A stretch of DNA of 64,000 bases from Varibaculum prostatecancerukia (GTDB taxonomy: Bacteria; Actinomycetota; Actinomycetes; Actinomycetales; Actinomycetaceae): positions 1,922,001 through 1,986,000 of the forward strand of contig NZ_OW968402.1 in assembly GCF_943169825.2 (NCBI RefSeq), written 5' to 3'. A model generated the notes under the pieces. It saw only the letters and a program-made list of their open reading frames with translations, was not told where the DNA came from and ran no database searches. Shown here one piece after another: positions 58,010-64,000 of the stretch (the first letter of the stretch is position 1; the number at the start of each line of letters is the position of its first letter). The translations under genes and the position numbers were made by a program.

Positions 58010-58075
58010 AATGACCGCTGCGGCGGAGGTTGAAGAATTTATTACTAAACGATTGCGAACGCCATAGTTTTGCTC

Positions 58076-58104
58076 TTGCGTCAAGATATTAATCTTTATA
58101 TCCT
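58076..58104 (+). promoter_or_regulatory. Candidate promoter of the symporter gene
   Basis: TTGCGT (58076-58081) and TATCCT (58099-58104) are separated by 17 bases and lie 97 bases before the ATG at 58202. Match is moderate. Confidence 0.4.
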
Positions 58105-58201
58105 GCTGTAACGCTGGGCGATGAAAATGGATTATTCATTTTCTACCTAGTTGTGTAGTCCCAAATTTTTTCGCGAAAAATATGTCAGCAGGAGTTCCGC
58201 T

Positions 58202-59716
58202 ATGGGTATGCTCAAACGCAATAAAAATAAAATAGAAGCAGGTCACGAAACTGATTTGGATGTTACTGATCTAACTGCCAGTAAACCCTACGTACCTGAG
58301 AGTAAGAAACCGAAGAAAGATAATACCCACTGGCTATATATCGGGGTGATTATCGCGGTAGTCGCCGGGATTGCTTTCGGGTTAGTTGCCCCCGACGTAG
58401 CAAAAGAGTTCAAGGTAGTAGGCACTACCTTCGTCCGTCTGATTACCATGATGATTGTGCCGGTCATATTTTGCACGATCGTGTTGGGTATCGGGTCGGT
58501 ACGTGCCGCTGCCTCGGTAGGTAAGGCTGGCGGAATCGCCCTAACTTACTTCATCGCTATGTCAACCTTCGCCCTAGCAATCGGCCTGGGAGTAGGCAAT
58601 TTAATCGAACCGGGCAGTGATTTAAATATTGAGGCCAGCAAAGATACGGTTGCCCAGTTTACTTCGGGAGCCAAGCAAGAGGGCGAGGGGGTCGTTGGCT
58701 TTATCCAGTCGATTATCCCGGACACCTTCTTCTCTTCTTTAACCTCCGGGTCAGTGCTGCAAACTTTGTTCATTGCGCTGCTGGTAGGTTTCGCCGTCCA
58801 AAGCTTAGGTAAAACTGGTGATGGCATCCTCCGGGCAATCGAAGCTATTCAAAAGCTAGTTTTCAAGGTACTTTATATGGTGCTTTGGTTGGCTCCGATT
58901 GGTGCGTTTGGAGCCATGGCCGGGGTAGTGGGATCTACCGGCGCCAAAGCCGTGGGGCAGATGATGCTTTTGATGTTGGCGTTCTATATAACCTGTATCT
59001 TGTTCATCTGCATCGTGCTAGGTTCGGTGCTGGCGATTTTCACGCGTTTCAACATCTTCAAACTTATGAAGTACCTGGGTAAAGAGTATTTGCTAATTGT
59101 GGCTACCTCCTCCTCGGAATCCGCCCTCCCCAACCTGATGCGCAAGATGGAACACCTGGGGATTCACAAGGCCACAGTAGGGATTGTGGTTCCTACCGGT
59201 TACTCATTTAACCTGGATGGGACCGCTATTTACCTGACCATGTCGGCTATCTTTATCTCTGACGCTATGAACAAGCCGATGGGATTGGGCGAGCAAATTG
59301 GTCTGTTGCTGTTCATGATGATCGCATCTAAGGGCGCAGCGGGGGTTTCCGGAGCTGGGATTGCCACTCTGGCAGCCGGTTTGCAGTCGCATCGCCCCGA
59401 ACTATTGGACGGCGTAGGGGTAATCGTGGGTATTGACCGCTTCATGTCCGAAGCGCGTGCCCTGACTAACTTCACCGGGAATGCCGTCGCCACCTTGCTC
59501 GTCGCTACCTGGACAAAAACTGTTGACCGGCAGCGGGTTTCCGATGTGCTTAATGGCAAGCTTCCCTACCATCCCCAAGAGGATGACATCGAGGTTGACC
59601 TCATGCACCCATCGATAGAAATCAACAATCAGCTCCCGCACACTCCGCAACCGGATGTGGAAGCAATCGAGCAACTAACCCTGGAAGAAGAGGAATCTTC
59701 GTCCAGAAAGGAATAG
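58202..59716 (+). CDS. Dicarboxylate/amino acid:cation symporter (DAACS, GltP-type)
   Basis: Sodium- or proton-driven importer for glutamate, aspartate or C4-dicarboxylates (504 residues). ATG 58202 follows AGGAG; the open frame from 58151 has no such signal. Eight membrane segments and re-entrant loops are visible; family marks are the Ser-rich loop IVATSSSESALPNLM (HP1), the NMDGT-type motif seen as FNLDGTAIYLT, and the HP2/TM8 stretch SGAGIATLAAGL and DRFMSEARALTNFTGN. The Arg and Asp in the last stretch favour acidic amino acids. A CRP-type site lies upstream and a strong terminator follows. Confidence 0.92.
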   Translation: MGMLKRNKNKIEAGHETDLDVTDLTASKPYVPESKKPKKDNTHWLYIGVIIAVVAGIAFGLVAPDVAKEFKVVGTTFVRLITMMIVPVIFCTIVLGIGSVRAAASVGKAGGIALTYFIAMSTFALAIGLGVGNLIEPGSDLNIEASKDTVAQFTSGAKQEGEGVVGFIQSIIPDTFFSSLTSGSVLQTLFIALLVGFAVQSLGKTGDGILRAIEAIQKLVFKVLYMVLWLAPIGAFGAMAGVVGSTGAKAVGQMMLLMLAFYITCILFICIVLGSVLAIFTRFNIFKLMKYLGKEYLLIVATSSSESALPNLMRKMEHLGIHKATVGIVVPTGYSFNLDGTAIYLTMSAIFISDAMNKPMGLGEQIGLLLFMMIASKGAAGVSGAGIATLAAGLQSHRPELLDGVGVIVGIDRFMSEARALTNFTGNAVATLLVATWTKTVDRQRVSDVLNGKLPYHPQEDDIEVDLMHPSIEINNQLPHTPQPDVEAIEQLTLEEEESSSRKE

Positions 59717-59803
59717 GGAAACCTCAGTTACAGATTTGTCGCCACATTTTAACTGGCGCTCCCTAAAGCAGGGATGCTAGCCGGTCAGCGACAAGTATCT
59801 TTC

Positions 59804-59848
59804 GAGCCCTCAAGTTACTCTCACCTATCGAAAGTAACTTGAGGGCTC
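59804..59848 (+). terminator. Terminator after the symporter gene
   Basis: A perfect 16-bp inverted repeat (59804-59819 with 59833-59848) with a 13-base loop; the tail is CGCTTGCATCTTG, only modestly T-rich. Confidence 0.75.
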
Positions 59849-59959
59849 GCTTGCATCTTGGGGTTAGCGCTGGTTTATACACTCTAAAATAAGTTTTTGC
59901 TTATCCCCAGGAAGAAACCGGGGCTTTTCCTGGGATTACTCGCAGCGTATCCTATTGAC

Positions 59960-60697
59960 ATGGCTCAAAACGACCCGCTCAACGCTGAGGATGCGCCCCC
60001 GGCAGCCAACTATCCGCCCCAAAATAATCAAAATCAGCCCTTCCCAGCCTCGGCTAATTTTTCAGAACCCACCTACTCCAGTTCGAATACGCAGTGTCCG
60101 AATCCAGCAAATCAATTCCACCCCGGCTCTAATCCGTCACCGGCAACTACCCTCACTGTCGACCCGGACCTGCCTACCCCCAAAACCGCGTGGCGAACCA
60201 CCTTGACGGTTATTTCGGCGATAGCCATAGTGGGGATGCCCTTTTTAGTAATGACTTTGAGAACCCTGCAAGGCACGGTTGGCTGGGCGACCCTCATCAT
60301 GATGCTCACGGTTTTCCCGATGTTGGTAGTGATGAATGTAGTTTTCCTAATACTCAGCCGCAAACTGCCAGTAGGTTTCCCGCAAACCAAGTTTTGGAAT
60401 CCCGCTAATCTTTCGGCCGGCTACTACCTGGCTTGGTTTTGGGGAACCCTGGGGCTGGTCTTCGTACCCGATGGGGGCGACGAGGGCGAGAATATGATTC
60501 CCCTGGCTCTAAAGGCACTGAATCCGGCAATAGCTTCCAGTGCGGGGATGACCATCGCCAGTCTTTTAGAATTCCTGGCGCTATCAGCCTTTATCTACGC
60601 CGTCGTTGTCGGCCTATTAGCCAAATCCAAATTTTCTGTCCCGGCAAATCCGCAGTACCCGCCCCTACAGCAAGACCCCAAGTGGGGAAACTATTAG
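59960..60697 (+). CDS. Membrane protein with Pro/Asn-rich N-terminus
   Basis: A 245-residue protein (from ATG 59960; a TTG at 59897 would add 21 residues, and neither start has a good ribosome binding site). Residues 1-75 are hydrophilic and rich in Pro, Asn, Gln and Ser. Four membrane segments follow (about 85-105, 112-135, 160-180, 200-225). No family recognised. It overlaps the convergent hydrolase gene by four bases, with no terminator between them. Confidence 0.65.
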   Translation: MAQNDPLNAEDAPPAANYPPQNNQNQPFPASANFSEPTYSSSNTQCPNPANQFHPGSNPSPATTLTVDPDLPTPKTAWRTTLTVISAIAIVGMPFLVMTLRTLQGTVGWATLIMMLTVFPMLVVMNVVFLILSRKLPVGFPQTKFWNPANLSAGYYLAWFWGTLGLVFVPDGGDEGENMIPLALKALNPAIASSAGMTIASLLEFLALSAFIYAVVVGLLAKSKFSVPANPQYPPLQQDPKWGNY

Positions 60698-61845
60698 GGG
60701 CAGATGGCGCGAACAGCAGTTTCGCTGATTTCACTGACCGGTAGAGCTTGACCGGGCAGTGCCTGAGCTAACCAGCGGTGAATACCAAACCACACGTCTT
60801 GGCGCACGTCCGGGAAAGATAAGAATAGGTCGTGTTTACCGGGGTAACGTTCCATAGTTACCTGCCGGGAGAGCCGCCAGGCATTAGCGCACATGGTTTG
60901 CACACTTAGTACCGAATCGGTAAACATCATTTCCCGCTTGCGTTTCCCAGTAGAGGACGCGGTCGAAGTCAGGAAATAGGTGGGTACCTCGGTGGCCTCA
61001 CCCGCCAAAAGATTCTTTTGCGCAATCGTAATCGCACGTACCCAGCCGAAACGCACTACCGCATCCGGGGTGCCTTTCCAACTTGAAACCAGCGGCCACC
61101 CCTGAAGGGATGGATCGCGCTGCCAGGGTTCCAGGCGTTTAGGCAGGGTGCCATCAACTTTTGAATCCCAACCCATCAAAGAATCTACGTAAGCGGAGTC
61201 TGCTGATTGCAGCGGCACCTCTTTCTTGGCTGCCCGCCGGGAGAAAATTTCCGCGAGGACGCGGGCTCCGAAACGCTGCGAAGTTCCCCCCGCCATTTCG
61301 ATCCAAGGAGAATCGAGCAGCAGCCCCGCTACCTGGTCAGGGTGGCGATTAGCCCAATAGGCAGCAGTCAGGCCACCGGTAGAATGACCGGACAACACGA
61401 GCGGCAAACCGGGATGTTCTGCGCGAATAACCTCAAGTGCGGCAAAAATATCCAGGTCATAGGACAGGAGGTCGTCGGTCCAACCGAACGTCTGCCATTT
61501 GCGCAGCGAACGCCCGTATTTAGACAAATCTATTGCGTAAAAGGCACCACCCGCTAAGGAAATATGGCGCGCTAATTCCCGCTGGAAGAAATAATCATTC
61601 CAACCGTGGATGAACAGGCAGGTAAAAGTGGGTTCATCAGGGGTACCGGAAATTGCCCAAGGGTCTTCAGCGGGCAGGTGACGCACCAAAGTGGCGCATA
61701 GCTCTCCTTCTTCATCGCGCGGCAGCTCCACCGTGCGCGTCTGAAATCCTTTACCTAGAATATCTGGTACCCAACGCCCTACCGGTGCCGGTGTGGCTGG
61801 TGGCTGCGTCGGCAAAGACGCGGCAAATGATCTCCCTTTTCCCAT
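60694..61845 (-). CDS. Alpha/beta hydrolase, lysophospholipase-like
   Basis: Cytoplasmic esterase/lipase-like hydrolase (383 residues from ATG 61845, GAGGAAAG upstream; the frame opens at 61908). The fold is shown by LFIHGWNDYFFQRELARHIS (oxyanion loop), the nucleophile elbow LVLSGHSTGGLTA (G-H-S-T-G), and the late His in ERYPGKHDLFLSFPDV. The serine hydrolase pattern fits monoacylglycerol lipase or lysophospholipase relatives. It lies 10 bases after the RAMA-tail gene, so the two are probably cotranscribed. Substrate not known. Confidence 0.85.
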   Translation of the reverse strand: MGKGRSFAASLPTQPPATPAPVGRWVPDILGKGFQTRTVELPRDEEGELCATLVRHLPAEDPWAISGTPDEPTFTCLFIHGWNDYFFQRELARHISLAGGAFYAIDLSKYGRSLRKWQTFGWTDDLLSYDLDIFAALEVIRAEHPGLPLVLSGHSTGGLTAAYWANRHPDQVAGLLLDSPWIEMAGGTSQRFGARVLAEIFSRRAAKKEVPLQSADSAYVDSLMGWDSKVDGTLPKRLEPWQRDPSLQGWPLVSSWKGTPDAVVRFGWVRAITIAQKNLLAGEATEVPTYFLTSTASSTGKRKREMMFTDSVLSVQTMCANAWRLSRQVTMERYPGKHDLFLSFPDVRQDVWFGIHRWLAQALPGQALPVSEISETAVRAICP

Positions 61846-61855
61846 TTTCTTTCCT

Positions 61856-63103
61856 CTAGTGACCGTGCTTTCCCTGGTGGGCTCCGCTATTGCGTTCAAT
61901 CTCCGCATTTACTTCCGCAATCGCTTCCGCCAAAGTGGGTCCTTCCAGGTTCCCAATCCGGAACGCTTCCCAACCGTCAACCTGGTTATCGCCGCCTACC
62001 TGTATGAATGCTTCCTGAACCTGATCAGTTAGCTGCCCGTCACCAGGGTCGATCATGCCCTCTTGTTTGAGTAGCGCTTCGCAAATCCGCCCCCGCTCAT
62101 CTGACCACAGCAGCACCGCGTCTTGACCGACCAACGCGGAAATAGACCGCAGACCTTCGGGATCTTTTTGCAACAGTTGCGGAGTAGCGACCGACTCTTC
62201 TGCTGCAACCGGGGATTCCCCGGAGGTCTCTTCACTTTCAGCTTCGCCCTCACCAAAAGTACTTTCTACTTCTGCTTCCGGTGATTCTTCGGAATCTTCC
62301 CCCTGACTTTCAGCAACTTCTTCCGCGGGGAGCGGGGATTCTTGCCCTTGCTCCGCAGCTGGTATCTCACTTTCTGCGGATGCCTCCTCTACATACTCGG
62401 AAGGAGTAGGCGGTGCGGGCGGGGTGGGAGAAACCAGTGAAATCTCGGGTTCTTCCGGGGAGGACGCCTCTTCGTCAACGTGCCAAGAAATCTGGGGCGT
62501 TGGGGCGCGATGCCCCCCAATTTGAGGACGCGCATAGCTCATGGCGTTGGGAGTGAGCTCGGCAACCTCTAAAAAGCGACGACCATTAGACATCTGCCGA
62601 GAAGAAACTTGATGAATCTCCAGTCCGGAAGCGAACAGCACTCCCAGCGCGGAATAGCAGGACTGATCAATTTCTCCAACTACCAGGATTAACCGGGGAC
62701 CGGGTTGAGTGGTAGGCGGCATCGCCTCGCGGAACTCTGCCCAACCGGTTTGGAAAGCTTGCACGCCCCCTGGGTATTGCGCAGCTAAATCCATCCAGCC
62801 TTGTCCGGAGACTTGCCCCAGGCGAGACATCGCGGCCACTAGGCTGACTGGATCCAGGCGGGAAAGCACTTCCACGGACACTACCTGGCCGGAGGCGTCT
62901 AGGGCGGTCAAAGAATGCGGACCGGCACCAGTTTCTTCCTCTCCTACGGTACCTGCCCACGCGACGGGGAAAAGGGGTCGGTCAATAACCTCTAGCACCT
63001 GTGAGCGGATAGATTCCAGCACATCTGTTTCCAGGCCATGCCCCACCGGGGTCCCAAATTGTGCCGGTATTAGGCGACCAGATTCCAGTTCAAAGAGTGC
63101 CAT
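61856..63103 (-). CDS. Nuclease-like protein with acidic linker and RAMA-like C-terminal domain
   Basis: A 415-residue protein of unknown function. The N-terminal half (1-190) starts MALFELESGRLIPAQFGTPV and contains DRPLFPVAWAG and SLTALDASGQVVSVEVLSRL, a beta-hairpin with D and E spaced as in PD-(D/E)XK-like folds (D in LTALD, E in VEVL), but without a clear following Lys. An acidic linker rich in Glu, Ser and Pro (about 200-310) follows. The tail (about 315-400) reads ISALVGQDAVLLWSDERGRI to DNQVDGWEAFRIGNLEGPTL and resembles the RAMA domain (GW-x-x-W/F-R plus L-A-E), found in restriction- and methylation-associated proteins. Nuclease activity is not proven; domain calls are by eye. Confidence 0.55.
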   Translation of the reverse strand: MALFELESGRLIPAQFGTPVGHGLETDVLESIRSQVLEVIDRPLFPVAWAGTVGEEETGAGPHSLTALDASGQVVSVEVLSRLDPVSLVAAMSRLGQVSGQGWMDLAAQYPGGVQAFQTGWAEFREAMPPTTQPGPRLILVVGEIDQSCYSALGVLFASGLEIHQVSSRQMSNGRRFLEVAELTPNAMSYARPQIGGHRAPTPQISWHVDEEASSPEEPEISLVSPTPPAPPTPSEYVEEASAESEIPAAEQGQESPLPAEEVAESQGEDSEESPEAEVESTFGEGEAESEETSGESPVAAEESVATPQLLQKDPEGLRSISALVGQDAVLLWSDERGRICEALLKQEGMIDPGDGQLTDQVQEAFIQVGGDNQVDGWEAFRIGNLEGPTLAEAIAEVNAEIERNSGAHQGKHGH

Positions 63104-63198
63104 CGATTCACCGTTCCTGTTTTTTTAAAGATCTTTCTCCTATTGTGTCACGGATAACCCCAAGGTGCCGTTTTCCGCGCCGCTGGCGATTTTAAGCG

Positions 63199-64000
63199 TT
63201 ATTTTTTCGCTACAGATTCTCCCCTAGTCAGCAACTCTGCTAAATGCATTCCCTGGCGTCCATCCAAAGTTTCGGCCTGGGTACGACAAGAAAACCCGTC
63301 CGCTAGGAAAATCGCTTCCGGATTATTTTTTAAGGCAGGTAGGAGGGCGTGTTCTGCTACCGCCAGCGACATCTGACGGTGAGCAGCTTCCATCCCAAAA
63401 TTACCGGCCATCCCGCAGCAACCCTGCAGCTCCACCACCTGAGCACCGGTTTTTTCCAGTAGGGCGCGATCAGCATCCCAGCCCATCACCGAATAGTGGT
63501 GACAGTGGGGCTGCGCCACCACGCTCACCCCAGTTAAATCTGGCAGCGGTAAATCAGGACAGTTTGCGGCAATAAATTCAGCTAGCGTGAAAGTTGATTC
63601 GCTGACCATCAAAGCCCGCGGATCGGCGGGGAACAGTTCCAGTAGGTCATCGCGAAGCACGGCAGTACAAGAGGGTTCGATCCCCACGATCGGGATACCG
63701 TTGGCGGCCGGGGGCGCCAGGCGTTCTAGCAATTTTTCTAGGTGGTGGCGTGCGCCTTTTAGTTGCCCGGTGGTAATCCAGGTCAGGCCGCAACAGGTAT
63801 CTGGCGGTGCTAAAAACACTTGCCATCCCGCATCGCTAAGTAGCTTGATGGCGGCTTTTACCCCGCGCTGATCTAGTCCCCGAGAAAAAGAATCCGCCCA
63901 GATAACCACAGATTTGGGAGTTGAAAGCGCGGCCTGGCGGGTCCGCTTTCCCGCTTGAGCTGCAATTTCTTTGGTCGATATCATCCCAGGTTTTCTGGAA
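63199..64000 (-). CDS. FAD/Fe-S oxidoreductase, C-terminal CCG-domain part (runs off window)
   Basis: Partial gene. The frame is open to the window edge (an internal ATG at 63984 would give 261 residues, but codons before it continue without stop). Two cysteine-rich motifs of the heterodisulfide reductase/GlpC type are seen: PDTCCGLTW near residue 78 and QGCCGMAGNFG near residue 203, which bind an Fe-S cluster with further Cys such as IEPSCTAV. In actinobacteria this domain is usually the end of a large FAD-linked D-2-hydroxyacid (lactate or glycolate) dehydrogenase, which is the most likely identity. The N-terminal FAD domain lies outside the window. Confidence 0.75.
   Translation of the reverse strand, partial: SRKPGMISTKEIAAQAGKRTRQAALSTPKSVVIWADSFSRGLDQRGVKAAIKLLSDAGWQVFLAPPDTCCGLTWITTGQLKGARHHLEKLLERLAPPAANGIPIVGIEPSCTAVLRDDLLELFPADPRALMVSESTFTLAEFIAANCPDLPLPDLTGVSVVAQPHCHHYSVMGWDADRALLEKTGAQVVELQGCCGMAGNFGMEAAHRQMSLAVAEHALLPALKNNPEAIFLADGFSCRTQAETLDGRQGMHLAELLTRGESVAKK

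Overview
The window comes from a mid-GC actinobacterium, most likely a member of the Actinomycetaceae (Varibaculum/Actinomyces/Mobiluncus-like). This rests on the fhaA-fhaB-pstP-ftsW/rodA-pbpA-pknA-pknB block, crgA, a class E sortase, an ABC pair of CydDC type, an L10 leader before rplJL, and SD-led GTG/TTG starts. Genus is inferred; no 16S rRNA gene is present.

Layout. 0-5.3 kb: a GNAT acetyltransferase, two gene remnants (antitoxin tail, signal peptidase tail) beside tRNA-Arg(ACG), argS-argR, a fructosamine-kinase-like gene and a small membrane protein. 5.4-8.4 kb: an HtrA-type protease facing a secreted metzincin-like metalloprotease. 8.5-16 kb: rpoB-rpoC. 16-22 kb: a CydDC-type ABC pair, a LytR_C-domain protein, and a uracil permease. 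22.3-26.8 kb: a visibly AT-richer five-gene unit (I36-like secreted peptide, lipoprotein, PG-binding adaptor, MacB-type ATPase and permease) behind a good sigma-70-like promoter; it looks acquired and is the best candidate for an unusual secretion system. 26.9-27.6 kb: a thioesterase and tRNA-Leu(CAG). 27.9-38.5 kb: the cell-growth signalling block, where two FHA proteins, a PP2C phosphatase, FtsW/RodA, a PBP and two Ser/Thr kinases are read as one overlapping operon, followed by sortase E with a tiny membrane protein, and crgA. 38.6-40.8 kb: two inositol-type sugar genes ending in a strong terminator. 40.9-41.5 kb: rpmG and tRNA-Met, -Thr, -Tyr. 41.6-46.9 kb: a large exported polytopic protein diverging from a polar amino-acid ABC importer. 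47.3-48.1 kb: a surface protein with a variant cell-wall sorting tail. 48.2-50.7 kb: the three genes of the AmmeMemoRadiSam system. 51-56.4 kb: a coiled-coil membrane protein and a heterodimeric ABC exporter with one degenerate ATP site. 56.6-57.7 kb: rplJ-rplL with leader. 58.2-64 kb: a dicarboxylate/glutamate symporter, a membrane protein, a hydrolase, a protein with a RAMA-like tail, and the end of an Fe-S/FAD oxidoreductase running off the window.

The most interesting non-coding signal is a family of four structured elements (1343-1454, 50827-50945, 52359-52440, 52586-52690). They share two conserved motifs but have different, internally matched stem arms, which points to selection for a folded RNA or single-stranded DNA. 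Two of them, in opposite orientation, flank the gene at 51102-52250. A second genome-scale signal is the word GAGGACGC, counted by eye at least 23 times on the two strands, far above chance. Starts were moved from the longest open frame where a ribosome binding site, leader peptide or family length argued for it; each such case is explained in its entry.
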